Source: Myxococcales bacterium (GTDB lineage: Bacteria; Myxococcota_A; Polyangia; Polyangiales; Houyiibacteriaceae). From it: a DNA stretch of 48,436 bases. The first letter of the stretch is position 1; each line of letters opens with the position of its first letter. Under the pieces are notes generated by a model, which saw only the letters and a list, made by a program, of their open reading frames with translations, was not told where the DNA came from and ran no database searches. Location: the NCBI GenBank assembly GCA_024640845.1, contig JAHEEE010000025.1, positions 1 to 48,436 on the forward strand, written 5' to 3'. The translations under genes and the position numbers were made by a program. This document shows positions 33,547-45,093 of this stretch, piece by piece.

Positions 33547-35079
33547 CTACTTGCCGTCTACGTGACGCTGGTCTTCATCGGCCTGCGGCGATTCTCCGGC
33601 CTGCCGGACCATGATCGTCGAGGGTTTGCTGCGTCTTTCCTCGCCAGCCACCTCGACTCGGTTGCGACCTCTCGCTTTGGCCCGGTAGAGCGCCTGGTCG
33701 GCCTCTTCGATGAGCGCGTCGGCAGTGATGCCCGGGCGCAACATGCTCAGGCCGATGCTCACGCTGATCTTTTCGGGGCCGTCTTCCACCTGTGGTGTAT
33801 TCGCCAGCCGGCCGCGCAGACGCTCTGCGACGATGCGCGCCGCGGTCAGCTTGATTTCGGAGAAGATCACGAGGAACTCCTCGCCGCCCCAACGCGCCAC
33901 GATGTCGTTTCGCCGCACGTATTCCGAGAGGGAAGCGCCAATCTGTTGGAGAACGCGGTCTCCCGCGCCGTGGCCGAACTCGTCGTTGATCGCTTTGAAG
34001 TGGTCGACATCACACATGGCGACGCAAAGGCCGGTATTGTTGCGGCGCGCGCGCGCGATCTCCTCTTCGAGGCGCTTCGTCGCGTGCCGCCGATTGTAGA
34101 GACCCGTGAGGCCATCGGTGAGCGCGAGAAGTCTCGTCTCCTCGATGAGAAACAAGGACTTCACCACCACGCCTAGAGCGTCGGCGATGAGCTCCGCACT
34201 GCGCATGTCGTTATCACCGCACGTGCTCACGCCGCCGAACACCTGAAGCGCGCCGAGCGTCTCTCCCGCGACGCGGATGTCGTAGGTCTGCGAAGGGCCG
34301 CCCACGACGTCATGCCCGTCGCCAAACTTGGGATCTCGCTCGACTGTCGTACAGGCCGCGCCGAGGCTCTTTTCTGGGATCCCCAGCGCTGCCATTCCCG
34401 GCAACTCGTTGTCTTGCGGCCATGGACCGCGCGCGCGAATCGAGTAGGTCGGCCCGCCCGGGCCAAGGAGATGCAAGACGAGGTAAGGGCAACCGATCAC
34501 CTCGGCCGCCAGTGCCAAAACCTGCTCGCCGAACTCGATGCGGTCGTTTACGTAATTCATCAGACGGCGAACTTCCGACTGCACGACCACGTCGAACAGA
34601 TGATGGTCCAGGACCGCGCTGACCCGCGCCAGCGGGCTTCCCTTCAGCTGAGGCACGCGGCTCCGGCGAGGCGTGCGACCCTTCATGAGGTCCTCGACGG
34701 CGGGGAGGAGCTGTTCGTCCATGTCGTCTTTGGAGATGTAGACGTCGGCACCAGCGTTGCGTCCCCAGAAGCGAGTGTGCGCGCCGCTTGCGGCGGTCAA
34801 CAGCATGAACGCGATGTCGGCCATGCCGGGATCCCCTCGGAGCACGCGGCAAAACTGGACTCCAGTGATCGCGTCCATTTCGACGTCACTCACCACCAAG
34901 TCGAAGGTCCGTTCGAGAGTGAGGTCCAGCGCCTCTTCGGCGGAGCTCGCTTCGGTGATGTCGAGGTTCAGCGTTCGAAGCTTCTCGACCACACGGTGGC
35001 GGATCGACGGACTGTCGTCCACCACCAGAACCCGAAACCGCTCGGGCGCGGCGCTGCCCTGCCTAGACTTCAAAGGCAT
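33547..35079 (-). CDS. Response regulator / GGDEF diguanylate cyclase
   Basis: A 510-residue protein predicted to make cyclic di-GMP. The N-terminal receiver domain has VLVVDDS, the phosphoacceptor Asp65 in VVSDVEMD and the conserved Lys in YISKDD. A middle GAF-like region (about 150-315) follows. The C-terminal GGDEF domain has the active-site GGEEF (398-402) and an RxxD product-inhibition site (RRND, 389-392) five residues before it, so it should be active and feedback-inhibited. No EAL or HD-GYP domain is present. It sits between gatA and gatB on the opposite strand. Confidence 0.95.
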   Translation of the reverse strand: MPLKSRQGSAAPERFRVLVVDDSPSIRHRVVEKLRTLNLDITEASSAEEALDLTLERTFDLVVSDVEMDAITGVQFCRVLRGDPGMADIAFMLLTAASGAHTRFWGRNAGADVYISKDDMDEQLLPAVEDLMKGRTPRRSRVPQLKGSPLARVSAVLDHHLFDVVVQSEVRRLMNYVNDRIEFGEQVLALAAEVIGCPYLVLHLLGPGGPTYSIRARGPWPQDNELPGMAALGIPEKSLGAACTTVERDPKFGDGHDVVGGPSQTYDIRVAGETLGALQVFGGVSTCGDNDMRSAELIADALGVVVKSLFLIEETRLLALTDGLTGLYNRRHATKRLEEEIARARRNNTGLCVAMCDVDHFKAINDEFGHGAGDRVLQQIGASLSEYVRRNDIVARWGGEEFLVIFSEIKLTAARIVAERLRGRLANTPQVEDGPEKISVSIGLSMLRPGITADALIEEADQALYRAKARGRNRVEVAGEERRSKPSTIMVRQAGESPQADEDQRHVDGK

Positions 35080-35156
35080 CTTTCCCCACCCTCATGATGA
35101 GAAAAGCACGAGCGAAATGCCAACGTATCTCGGTTTGGACGCCGTGGCCTTCCGCA

Positions 35157-35175
35157 CGGGGTGCGCTATACCCCG
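35157..35175. promoter_or_regulatory. Palindrome and putative -10 upstream of gatB
   Basis: CGGGGT and ACCCCG form perfect 6-base arms around GCGCTAT. The embedded TATACC (35167-35172) ends 7 bases before the gatB ATG, and no Shine-Dalgarno is visible. It may be a leaderless promoter overlapped by an operator. Confidence 0.35.
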
Positions 35176-35179
35176 CGGC

Positions 35180-36643
35180 ATGACCGCTTATGAGCCCGTA
35201 ATCGGCCTCGAAGTGCATGCGCAAATGCGCTCGCGGACCAAGCTGTTTTGCGGTTGCCCGACCGACTACGGGGCCCCGCCGAACGAGCATACGTGTCCGG
35301 TGTGTCTGGGGCTTCCCGGGGCGCTTCCGGTCCCGAATCAAAAGGCGATCGAGCTTGCGGTGCAGGCCGGTTTGGCGCTCGAATGTGAGGTAGCCTCACA
35401 AAGTGTCTTCGCGCGGAAGAACTACTTCTACCCGGATCTCCCAAAGGGCTACCAGATCTCGCAATTCGAGCTTCCGCTGAACGGCAAAGGCCACCTCGAC
35501 ATCGAGGTCGACGGGGAGACCAAGAGAATCGGCATCACTCGGATTCACGTCGAGGAGGACGCGGCGAAGAACATCCACGGTGCCGGTTCGAGCGCGGTCA
35601 CGCTGGTTGACTTCAACCGAGGTGGCACGCCGCTGATCGAGATCGTCAGCGATCCAGATCTTTGCAGCTCGGACGAGGCGGAAGCCTATCTCCGGAAGCT
35701 CCGGGACATCCTGATGTTCATTGGAGTCAATGACGGGAACCTCGAGGAGGGGTCGTTTCGGTGCGACGCCAACGTTTCGATTCGTCCGGTCGGCCAGAAG
35801 GAGCTCGGGACCCGCACCGAGCTCAAGAACATCAACTCGTTCCGGTTCGTCAAGAAGGCGATCGAACACGAGATCGCGCGGCAAGAAGGCGTGCTTCAGA
35901 GTGGCGGCGAGATCGTTCAGGAGACGCGAACGTGGAGCGAAGGGCAGGGCAAGACGATCTCCATGCGCGGCAAGGAAGAGGCGCACGACTATCGCTACTT
36001 CCCCGATCCGGATCTCCCGCCCGTCGTGGTCGCAGAAGAGCGCATCGCCGAGCTCCGAGCAGCCATGCCCGAGCTTCCTGTAGCAAAACGCTTGCGTTGG
36101 CAGGCGGATATGGGGCTCACCGAGTACGATGCCGGCGTGCTCTCGGCGCACCCGGCGGTCGCTACGTACTTCGAGGAGGTGGCCACGACTCTGGCGGCGC
36201 GAAGCGGGAAGAGCCTGGAAAAAGTCGGCAAGAAGGCCGGCAACTTCGTCCAGGCTGAGCTTCTTCGGCACGTGACGACCAGCGGGCTCGAAGCCTCGTT
36301 TCCCGTGGCCGCGACCTCGGTCGCCGAGCTCTTGGCGAGCGTCGAGGACGGGACGATCAACGGGAAGATTGCCAAGAAGGTATTTGCCGACATGGTCGAC
36401 ACTGGCAAGGCGCCGAAGCTCATCATCGAGGAGCAGGGTTTGTCGCAGGTCACCGACACGGGGGCTATCGAAGACGAGGTCCGCCGGATCATCGAAGCCA
36501 ACCCGTCGCAGGTCGAACAGTATAGAAGCGGCAAAGAGAGCCTCATCGGCTATTTCGTGGGTCAGGTGATGAAGGCGACCAAAGGCGCGGCGAATCCAAA
36601 GATGGTCAACGAGACCCTCCGGCGGCTCCTGGACGAGCAATGA
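35180..36643 (+). CDS. gatB: Asp-tRNA(Asn)/Glu-tRNA(Gln) amidotransferase subunit B
   Basis: Kinase/tRNA-binding subunit that activates the misacylated aspartyl or glutamyl end before amidation. The 487-residue protein opens [13 protein letters not shown], has the zinc-type cysteines in LFCGCP and [13 protein letters not shown], then [24 protein letters not shown] and the C-terminal YqeY-like tail domain. The start at 35180 is standard for the family; the frame is open upstream through the antisense of the GGDEF gene. It is followed by mtnA with an ATGA overlap. Confidence 0.96.
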   Translation: MTAYEPVIGLEVHAQMRSRTKLFCGCPTDYGAPPNEHTCPVCLGLPGALPVPNQKAIELAVQAGLALECEVASQSVFARKNYFYPDLPKGYQISQFELPLNGKGHLDIEVDGETKRIGITRIHVEEDAAKNIHGAGSSAVTLVDFNRGGTPLIEIVSDPDLCSSDEAEAYLRKLRDILMFIGVNDGNLEEGSFRCDANVSIRPVGQKELGTRTELKNINSFRFVKKAIEHEIARQEGVLQSGGEIVQETRTWSEGQGKTISMRGKEEAHDYRYFPDPDLPPVVVAEERIAELRAAMPELPVAKRLRWQADMGLTEYDAGVLSAHPAVATYFEEVATTLAARSGKSLEKVGKKAGNFVQAELLRHVTTSGLEASFPVAATSVAELLASVEDGTINGKIAKKVFADMVDTGKAPKLIIEEQGLSQVTDTGAIEDEVRRIIEANPSQVEQYRSGKESLIGYFVGQVMKATKGAANPKMVNETLRRLLDEQ

Positions 36644-37716
36644 GCAGTCTGCTCTCGCGCGCGCCGTTGAGCGGCGCGGACTGGTTCGCGGTCGAGCTCG
36701 ACCCGGCCACGCGGGAGGTCGTCATGCTCGACCAGCGTCTGCTCCCGGGAGAGGTGCGCTACCATCGCTTTCACAAGCCGGACGATGTGGCGAACGCGAT
36801 TCGGGACATGGTCGTACGGGGTGCACCAGCAATTGGGATCGCCGCGGCATATGCGCTCGCGTTGGTGGCTCGGGACGAGCAAGGCGACGCGAAGATGTTC
36901 CTCGTGGCCAATGGCATGGCTGGCCGGATCTTGAACGGTACGCGGCCGACCGCCATCAACCTCGCGTGGTCGATCGCGCGGATGGCGCGCAGGGCCGGCG
37001 AGGTGGCGGATCTCGACCCCGAAACGCGCTTCGAGGGAATGCTTGCCGAGGCGGAGGCGATTCACCGAGAAGACGTCGCGGCATGCCGGCGAATGGGCGC
37101 ACTCGGCGCCGACGACGTTCCAGACGGCGCCGTGATCCTCACGCACTGCAATGCCGGCGCACTTGCGACCGGCGGCTACGGAACGGCCCTCGGCGTCGTT
37201 CGCGCTGCACATGCCCAAGGCAAAAACGTTCGAGTCCTCGCGGACGAGACACGCCCATACTTGCAGGGCGCCCGCTTGACCGCCTGGGAGCTCCAGCAAG
37301 ACGGGATCCCCGTCGAGGTGATTACGGACAGCATGGCTGGTCATTTCTTGCAGCGAGGGGAGATCCAATTCGTGGTGGTCGGAAGCGATCGCATCGCAGC
37401 AAATGCCGACGTGGCCAACAAGATCGGGACATACTCGGTAGCCGTGCTTGCCAATCGGCACGAGGTTCCGTTCACCGTGGCTGCGCCGTGGAGCACGGTC
37501 GATCTCCGGACGCGATCGGGCGCCGATATTCCGATCGAGCAGCGCTCTCGAGAGGAGGTTGCGCGCGTCGGCAATACATGGATGGTCGCCGATGGAATCG
37601 CTTGCCGTCATCCGGGGTTCGACATCACCCCTGCGGCACTGATCGACGCGATCTACACCGAGCGTGGCGTTGTCCGTCCGAAGGCCGGCGAGCGTCCAGA
37701 CGTTTTGCTCGGCTAG
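36640..37716 (+). CDS. mtnA: S-methyl-5-thioribose-1-phosphate isomerase
   Basis: Converts methylthioribose-1-phosphate to methylthioribulose-1-phosphate in methionine salvage. The 358-residue protein has [14 protein letters not shown], the catalytic Cys170 in [17 protein letters not shown] and catalytic Asp250 in [17 protein letters not shown], all typical for MtnA. It overlaps gatB by 4 bp. No other methionine-salvage genes are adjacent. The stop TAG shares a CTAG with the convergent fabH-like gene. Confidence 0.95.
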   Translation: MSSLLSRAPLSGADWFAVELDPATREVVMLDQRLLPGEVRYHRFHKPDDVANAIRDMVVRGAPAIGIAAAYALALVARDEQGDAKMFLVANGMAGRILNGTRPTAINLAWSIARMARRAGEVADLDPETRFEGMLAEAEAIHREDVAACRRMGALGADDVPDGAVILTHCNAGALATGGYGTALGVVRAAHAQGKNVRVLADETRPYLQGARLTAWELQQDGIPVEVITDSMAGHFLQRGEIQFVVVGSDRIAANADVANKIGTYSVAVLANRHEVPFTVAAPWSTVDLRTRSGADIPIEQRSREEVARVGNTWMVADGIACRHPGFDITPAALIDAIYTERGVVRPKAGERPDVLLG

Positions 37717-38771
37717 AGCCGCATCAGCGCGACGCCCCAGTTCAATCCGGCGCCGATCCCAAGAAAGCAGAGCAGGTCGCCCTCGCGGATTCGGCCCTCT
37801 CGCCGAAGCTCGTCGGTGAGGATCCCGATCGTCGCCGCCGAGGTGTTGCCGAATCGCGCGATGTTGGAGGGGATCTTCTCGGGTGGGATCTTCAGCGCGT
37901 CGCGCACCGCCCGATTGATGCGGTCGTTGGCTTGGTGCGGAATGAAGCAATCGATGTCGGCCTGCGAGATGCCCTGAATCTCGCAAATGGAGCGGACGGT
38001 CCGCGAGAGCGTCTGCACGGCCTTCTTGAGCAGCGACGGACCCCGCATCTGCGGGATGTGCTCGTCCGCCTCGAGCGCCTCCGGAGTCACGTAGGGGATG
38101 CGTCGAAAACCGACACCTGGGACGAACAGGTGGTCGAACGCGCTCCCGTCGCTGTGAAGCTCTGCAGCAACGAACCCCCGGTCAGGCGTATCGCTTGCTC
38201 GGAGGACCATCGCTGCGGCCCCGTCGCCAAAGACGACCGCGAGGCCGCGATGCCGGTTCGCGCGAGCATAGGCTTCCGGTGCGACCTCTCGCTCGGCTTG
38301 CGACCGGACGATGTCCCAATCGACCCAGGGCATGAAGCCAGCGTGAACTTCGGCGCCGACGAGCAGGATCGTCTCGGCCGCACCAGACTGGACGAGCCCG
38401 TTGGCGAGCTGAAGGGCGTACGGAATCGCCGCGCATTGCTGCCGGATGTCGAGGGCCGGAACGCCATGGATGCCGAGCTTCGAGCCAAGCAAGGCACCAG
38501 ACCCGGGAAAGAAATGGTCCGGCGTCATGGTAGCGAAGATGATGTAGTCGACGTCGCTCGCATCGATCTGGGCGTTGTTCAGAGCGCTCTTGCATGCGGG
38601 CAAGGCGAGGTCGCTCGGCCCCTGGCCGTCTTCTGCGAAGTAGCGTTGTTGTATTCCGGTTCGTGATCGGATCCACTCGTCGCTGGTATCCATGACCCGT
38701 GCGAGGGCCTCATTGAGCACCGGATTGCCAGGCACATAGTGGCCGGTTCCGACGATTGTGATGCCGTTCAT
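37713..38771 (-). CDS. 3-oxoacyl-ACP synthase III family protein (FabH-like)
   Basis: A 352-residue thiolase-fold condensing enzyme of the KASIII type. The triad is present: Cys113 ([11 protein letters not shown]), His in IPHQAND and Asn in [11 protein letters not shown]-terminal [11 protein letters not shown] is conserved. It is about 35 residues longer than E. coli FabH, with an insert around [20 protein letters not shown] before the [10 protein letters not shown] strand, so it may use a different primer or belong to a secondary branch rather than housekeeping FabH. The start overlaps the lysA stop as ATGA, at the end of a probable ATPase-argH-lysA-fabH operon. Confidence 0.9.
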   Translation of the reverse strand: MNGITIVGTGHYVPGNPVLNEALARVMDTSDEWIRSRTGIQQRYFAEDGQGPSDLALPACKSALNNAQIDASDVDYIIFATMTPDHFFPGSGALLGSKLGIHGVPALDIRQQCAAIPYALQLANGLVQSGAAETILLVGAEVHAGFMPWVDWDIVRSQAEREVAPEAYARANRHRGLAVVFGDGAAAMVLRASDTPDRGFVAAELHSDGSAFDHLFVPGVGFRRIPYVTPEALEADEHIPQMRGPSLLKKAVQTLSRTVRSICEIQGISQADIDCFIPHQANDRINRAVRDALKIPPEKIPSNIARFGNTSAATIGILTDELRREGRIREGDLLCFLGIGAGLNWGVALMRL

Positions 38772-40063
38772 GCGAGGATCTCGCCATGCCACAGCGCCTC
38801 CGGGCCGCTGCGTCGACGCACCACGCGCGAGCGCGCCCCGTCGACGAGGACTTCCGGTGGCAAAGGACGCGCATTGTACATGCTCTGCATCTCCCGACCG
38901 TAAGCGCCAGCTCCCCGGATGGCGAGCAACTCGCCGGGGGCGATATCGGGCAAGGGGCGATCCTTCGCGACGAAGTCACCCGATTCGCAGACCGGACCCA
39001 CGACGTCGACCCGCACGAGCTTCGCGTTCGGCGCGGGCTCCGTGATGGGCATGATCGCATGGTACGCGCCGTATAGAGCTGGCCGAATCAGCTCGGTCAT
39101 CGCTGCGTCGACGATGACGAAACGGCGAGTGCCCTGGGTCTTCGTGTAGAGGACGCGGGTCAGTAGCACGCCCGCGTCACCGACCAACGCTCGGCCGGGC
39201 TCGGTGACGATCTCGATGTCGGGGCGAAGCATGCCCGATGCCTCGAGGCCTTGGCGAATTGCCTCACCAAACGCGGCTGCAGCCGGGTAGGGGTCGACTT
39301 CCTGGCCGTAGTGCATCGGCCAACCGCCGCCGACGTCAATCGCGCGCAAGCGCGCGCCCTTGGCGACGCAGCGCTTTGCAAAGCCGCCGAGGATCTCGAT
39401 CGCTTCGCGAAGCGGCTGTGGTGAGGAGAGCTGCGAGCCGATGTGGCACGCCACAGCTTCGAGCTCGAGGTGCGGGCTCTTCAGAATCCGAGGGAGCACA
39501 GCCTCTGCCACCGGGATCGCAAGCCCGAACTTCGACTCTTGGAGACCCGTTGCGATGTACGGGTGGGTTTTTGCGTCGACGTCCGGATTGACTCGGAGGC
39601 CGATCGGCAGCGTTCGACCAAGCTCGAGAGCGACGCTCTCGACGACGTCCAGCTCTTGAATGTTCTCTACATGAAGCGCCCGGATTCCGGCCTGGGCGGC
39701 AGCGACGATCTCTTCACGACGCTTTCCTACGCCACTATAGACGATGCGCTCCGGCGGAAACCCAGCCTTCAATGCGCGCTGCATCTCACCGACCGAAACG
39801 ATGTCCGCACCGCAACCCTGCGAAGCGAGCCGCGCCAATACCGACAGGTTGCCGTTGGCTTTCACAGCATACGCAACGAGATGGGGCGTGAAGCTCAGGG
39901 CCTCGTCGATCGAACGGTAGGCTTCGTCGATGGCAGCGCCGGAGTAGACGAACGCCGGGGTGTCGACTTCAGCTGCGATCGACTCGAGCGAAACTTCCTC
40001 GCACGCAAGAGTGCCATCATGGTACGAGAACCAGGGCGACTCCGGGATGTGCACGTTGGACAT
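38768..40063 (-). CDS. lysA: Diaminopimelate decarboxylase
   Basis: PLP enzyme making L-lysine from meso-diaminopimelate. The 431-residue protein has the PLP-binding Lys68 in YAVKANGN, the CHIGSQ substrate loop, DVGGGWPMHYG, EPGRALVGDAG, and CESGDFVAKDR with the Cys and Glu that contribute to the active site across the dimer. The 9-bp gap to argH and the 4-bp overlap with the fabH-like gene place it in one operon. An argH-lysA pair is a recurrent arrangement in bacteria. Confidence 0.96.
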   Translation of the reverse strand: MSNVHIPESPWFSYHDGTLACEEVSLESIAAEVDTPAFVYSGAAIDEAYRSIDEALSFTPHLVAYAVKANGNLSVLARLASQGCGADIVSVGEMQRALKAGFPPERIVYSGVGKRREEIVAAAQAGIRALHVENIQELDVVESVALELGRTLPIGLRVNPDVDAKTHPYIATGLQESKFGLAIPVAEAVLPRILKSPHLELEAVACHIGSQLSSPQPLREAIEILGGFAKRCVAKGARLRAIDVGGGWPMHYGQEVDPYPAAAAFGEAIRQGLEASGMLRPDIEIVTEPGRALVGDAGVLLTRVLYTKTQGTRRFVIVDAAMTELIRPALYGAYHAIMPITEPAPNAKLVRVDVVGPVCESGDFVAKDRPLPDIAPGELLAIRGAGAYGREMQSMYNARPLPPEVLVDGARSRVVRRRSGPEALWHGEILA

Positions 40064-40072
40064 TGGAGCCCT

Positions 40073-41464
40073 TTATGCTTCGCGACGAGCCTGGAGTCGA
40101 CCCCGCAGCTCTGCGATTGCATCCGCTACCCTGCCACGCGCCGGTCCGCCAAATACGTCCCGCCGTTCAACCGCGGTCTCCATATCGAGTGCGTCGAAAA
40201 TCGAGTCGTCGAAGGCGTCGTGGGCGGATTGGTAGCTCTCAATAGGGAGCTGGGCGAGGGTCTTTCCCTCTTTTGCGGCCTGCTGGACGAGCTTGCCGGC
40301 CACGTGGTGGGCCTCGCGAAACGGGACCCCTCGCAACGCCAGCCAATCAGCGACCTCGGTCGCGTCGAGAAAGCCCGCTTGTAGTGCGGCGGCCATCTGC
40401 TTCTGATCGAACCTCGCCGACGCGATCGCGCCTGCGAGCACAGCGAGACAGTCATGGACCGTGTCGAATGCCTCGAACACCGGAGCCTTGTCCTCTTGGA
40501 GATCCCGGTTGTACGTCAGTGGCAGCCCCTTGAGCATCACCAACAGGTTCACGAGCGAGCCTACGACCCGGCCGGTCTTTCCGCGAACGAGCTCGGGCAT
40601 GTCGGGGTTCTTCTTTTGCGGCATGATCGACGAGCCGGTCGTGAACGCGTCGCTCATTTGCATGAACGCGAACTCCTGGCTCGACCACAACACGAGCTCC
40701 TCGGCGATCCGCGAGAGGTGCACCGAGCAAATCGCCAACGCGCTCACCGCCTCTAGAAGGAAGTCGCGACTACTCACCGCATCGAGTGAGTTCCGCATCG
40801 GCCGGTCGAACCCGAGTGACGCGGCCGTGCTCTCCCGGTCGATGGGAAATGTCGTGCCCGCGAGGGCGGCGGCGCCAAGAGGTGACTCGTTCATTCGCCT
40901 TGCAGCGTCGACGACGCGGCCCCGGTCGCGTTCGAGCATCTCCGCCCAGGCGAGGAGATGGTGCGCGAGGCGTACCGGTTGGGCGCGCTGGAGGTGGGTG
41001 TAACCCGGCATCAAGAAGTCGAGATGCGCGTCCGCCTTGTCGGCGAGAACCTCTAGTAGGACGTCGATGTCATCCACGGTCGTCTCGCAGGCCTGGCGTG
41101 TCCACAGACGCATGTCGGTTGCCACTTGATCGTTGCGGCTCCGGCCCGTGTGCAATCGACCGCCTGCCTCGCCGACGGCCTCCGTCAGCGCGGCTTCGAT
41201 GTTCATGTGAACGTCTTCCTTGGAGGCATCCCAGTCGAAATCGCCAGCCTCGATCGAGGCCCGGATCTCTTGAAGCCCGGACTCGATGAGCTCCGCGTCG
41301 GCCTTCGACAGAACGTCGCGGTTGGCGAGCATGCGCACGTGCGCGATGGAGCCGTCGATGTCCTGCGGCCACAGGCGACCGTCGACATCCACGCTTGCGC
41401 TGAACCTCGCCGCGATTGCGTCCAGTTCTTCCTCGAACCGTCCGCCCCATGCCTTGTCACTCAT
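40073..41464 (-). CDS. argH: Argininosuccinate lyase
   Basis: Last step of arginine synthesis: cleaves argininosuccinate to arginine and fumarate. The 463-residue member of the fumarase/aspartase superfamily begins AWGGRFEEE, has HTGRSRNDQVATD and the flexible signature GSSIMPQKKNPD (about residues 276-287) with the catalytic Ser. Length is normal. The start lies 8 bp inside the end of the degenerate ATPase gene, so they are probably co-transcribed. The fumarate it releases is the substrate of the fumarase encoded at 43702. Confidence 0.97.
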   Translation of the reverse strand: MSDKAWGGRFEEELDAIAARFSASVDVDGRLWPQDIDGSIAHVRMLANRDVLSKADAELIESGLQEIRASIEAGDFDWDASKEDVHMNIEAALTEAVGEAGGRLHTGRSRNDQVATDMRLWTRQACETTVDDIDVLLEVLADKADAHLDFLMPGYTHLQRAQPVRLAHHLLAWAEMLERDRGRVVDAARRMNESPLGAAALAGTTFPIDRESTAASLGFDRPMRNSLDAVSSRDFLLEAVSALAICSVHLSRIAEELVLWSSQEFAFMQMSDAFTTGSSIMPQKKNPDMPELVRGKTGRVVGSLVNLLVMLKGLPLTYNRDLQEDKAPVFEAFDTVHDCLAVLAGAIASARFDQKQMAAALQAGFLDATEVADWLALRGVPFREAHHVAGKLVQQAAKEGKTLAQLPIESYQSAHDAFDDSIFDALDMETAVERRDVFGGPARGRVADAIAELRGRLQARREA

Positions 41465-43634
41465 CGTTGTCTCTCCGCTGCTGCCGGGTGGGCACTCGAA
41501 GGTCTACACGCCGAAGCAGGCGGGAGCCAGCCCGAAGAGCCCAGGCTTCCGTCGCTGTGGCGAGGAGCGCCGCCGCGACAGGGGTCATCCATCCGAGGAA
41601 GGCGCCCGCTGAAAGCAGTGCTGTCACGGCGAGACATGCGCCGAGGCTCCGCCATGTCGAACGCTTCACCGCCCGGGCGATCCAAAGTGCACCGGCCGCG
41701 TCGCGGACGTCGCGGCTCGCGATGACGATACCCCTTTCCTCGATCGCCGTGCCAACCAGCCGAAGCGAGATGGGGACGTCCGCGGCAGCCAACACCGCGT
41801 CATCTGCGCCCCCGCGTCCGATTGCAGCCACGACAGCACCCGTCTCACGAAGCGCGCGCACCTCGTTCACGCGTTCGTGGGGCAGGAGCGGCGCCTTGAC
41901 CCGTGAAGCCCCGAGATGCGCTGCGATGCGCTCGACGGTGCGGCGGTCGTCCCCCGAAAGAATGACCACTTCACATGGAAGGTCCGTGATGCGCTGGACC
42001 GCGTCGGGGGCACCGACGTGAGTCGGGTCCAATATCGCCAAGAGCGCCTCGAGGTGGCCATCGACAGCGATGAAAATCGGGGTGAGCCCCTCGTTCTCGA
42101 TGTGTTTGGCCTCGTTGTCTGCGGTCGCGACACTAATCCCCTCGTCGAGCAGGAGCTGCCGTCGCCCCACCACGACCGGGACGCCGTGGGACGTGACCGC
42201 AATCACGCCAAGTCCAGCCAGCGCGCGCTCCTTGCGTACGGCGGCAGCGCGGTAGTCTTGCTCTTCAACGTGACGTTGGATCGCGCGGGCGATCGGGTGG
42301 CCTTCGGCCGCGCGCTCGGCAGCGGCCGCCAAACCCAACACTCGGTCGAGCTTCATCGCCCCGAGTGACTTCGTTCGCTGCACGATCGGTTCGCCGGCTG
42401 TCAAAGCGCCCCTCAGGAGGATGACGCTGGTGCTGGCGCGGCCTGCATCTCGAAGCGCGCGCGAGCTGCCGAACAACATTCCGCGTCGCGCGGCCGCCAA
42501 AGCGCCAGCGTCGAGCGGTGCATCGAGCGACGCGAGAATGGCGAGCATGGGTACGCCGAGCAGCAACGTGGCCGCAGCGGCGGGGCCGACCCACAAGAGG
42601 AGCGTGACTGAAGCGGGGGCGAGGGCGATCCAGCTCCAATGAGCCACTGCCAGCCGAATACGAGACGCTGCGACCCTGTCTTGATGTTGGCGCGCCGCGA
42701 GCTCGGCCGCCCGAACGATTCCGCGCTCGTTCCCGGCTCGGCGGACGCGGATCGTGATCGCGCCTTCGAGGATCCGCGTGCCTGCGAGGATGAAGTCCCC
42801 TTCCGCATAAGGTTTGGAGTGCGCGGCTTTGGGATAGCGGAGACCCACACCGGCGCCTTCTTCGATGACGCCGTCTTCTGGTGCGCGCTCCCCCTCGAGC
42901 ACGACTACGAGATCCCCCTGCCGAAGTTGGGAAACGGGGATCTCTTCGTACGCGGAGGGGTCTGGAGAGGGGATGCGTGCGATCTCGGGTAGAGTGTCCA
43001 GCAGCTCACGTGAAAGGGCGCGCAACGGCTCGAGCATCGATGCGTGGAACCAGTTTCGAAGTGACACGGCGATGGCGGCCACGCCCGCCCCGACGAGGGA
43101 CCAGCGCTGCGCTTCCGGGCTTTGCATCATGACGCTCGCCATCGCAGCCAAGGAAAGGCCAAGCGGTGCCACGATTCGCAGGGATACGGTCACGCGAAGT
43201 GCCCGGAGCGGAATGCGCGCATTGATCGCCGCGCTCAGCACGACGAGGAGTGCAGATAGCCAGCCGAGCTCCCGGCTTGGCGTGGCAAGGCAGATGCCGA
43301 GAGACAGTACAGCGAGTCCCGTAGCCACCAGCGGGTCGTAGCGGCGGCGGTCAGAGCCGCTCTGGTTTTTGGAACCATCCTCGGCCCGCACCAAGGTCGC
43401 TTCACGAACCAGATCGGGAATCGAAGGGCGTTCGGGCCGCGCATGGGCTTTCGGTCCGGTTGCGGGGGTGTCGAAGGGTCGTTCGCCTTCGAGGAATCGC
43501 GCACGACAGGCATCGCTGCAGAGGAAGCGAGCCCCGTCTTCGAGCCACGACACCCGTGATGCGCGGAGCGGGTCCACGGGCTGGCCGCACGTGGGACAGG
43601 GCTGCGAGGGGAACCTTGGCCGCTCCGGGAGCAT
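41457..43634 (-). CDS. Catalytically degenerate P-type ATPase homologue with N-terminal YHS/TRASH-like domain
   Basis: A 725-residue protein with the overall fold order of heavy-metal P1B ATPases: a Cys-rich YHS/TRASH-like domain (CPTC ... LCSDAC, about residues 13-48), membrane helices, actuator, P and N domains and C-terminal helices. Key residues are missing. The DKTGT phosphorylation site aligns to LLRGA (406-410), followed by the preserved LTAGEP. The CPC metal site aligns to VPM. The TGE loop (about 263-278) is absent. GDGxND aligns to GRGGADD (606-612). The HP motif (His446) and the hinge SGDDRRT remain. It cannot form the phosphoenzyme by the usual route, so it may sense or scaffold. 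A TAGGAG Shine-Dalgarno precedes the ATG. Confidence 0.85.
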   Translation of the reverse strand: MLPERPRFPSQPCPTCGQPVDPLRASRVSWLEDGARFLCSDACRARFLEGERPFDTPATGPKAHARPERPSIPDLVREATLVRAEDGSKNQSGSDRRRYDPLVATGLAVLSLGICLATPSRELGWLSALLVVLSAAINARIPLRALRVTVSLRIVAPLGLSLAAMASVMMQSPEAQRWSLVGAGVAAIAVSLRNWFHASMLEPLRALSRELLDTLPEIARIPSPDPSAYEEIPVSQLRQGDLVVVLEGERAPEDGVIEEGAGVGLRYPKAAHSKPYAEGDFILAGTRILEGAITIRVRRAGNERGIVRAAELAARQHQDRVAASRIRLAVAHWSWIALAPASVTLLLWVGPAAAATLLLGVPMLAILASLDAPLDAGALAAARRGMLFGSSRALRDAGRASTSVILLRGALTAGEPIVQRTKSLGAMKLDRVLGLAAAAERAAEGHPIARAIQRHVEEQDYRAAAVRKERALAGLGVIAVTSHGVPVVVGRRQLLLDEGISVATADNEAKHIENEGLTPIFIAVDGHLEALLAILDPTHVGAPDAVQRITDLPCEVVILSGDDRRTVERIAAHLGASRVKAPLLPHERVNEVRALRETGAVVAAIGRGGADDAVLAAADVPISLRLVGTAIEERGIVIASRDVRDAAGALWIARAVKRSTWRSLGACLAVTALLSAGAFLGWMTPVAAALLATATEAWALRAGSRLLRRVDLRVPTRQQRRDNDE

Positions 43635-43692
43635 CGTTCGAGGCTCCTACGAGGAATCGACAGCCGGTCAAGGACGCGGTAAGGGACCGCTC

Positions 43693-43697
43693 GGAGG
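43693..43697 (+). promoter_or_regulatory. Ribosome binding site deciding the fumC start
   Basis: GGAGG four bases before the ATG at 43702 selects [11 protein letters not shown]. The frame is open over 300 bp upstream but overlaps the divergent ATPase gene there. Confidence 0.7.
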
Positions 43698-43701
43698 TCA
43701 G

Positions 43702-45089
<1,388 letters not shown>

Positions 45090-45093
<4 letters not shown>

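Noticed and set aside
34757-35179. Upstream extension of gatB
   Set aside because: It runs antisense through the GGDEF gene; GatB proteins start at the [12 protein letters not shown] region.
43369-43701. Upstream extension of fumC
   Set aside because: It overlaps the divergent ATPase gene antisense and lacks fumarase character; the GGAGG-supported ATG at 43702 is the start.
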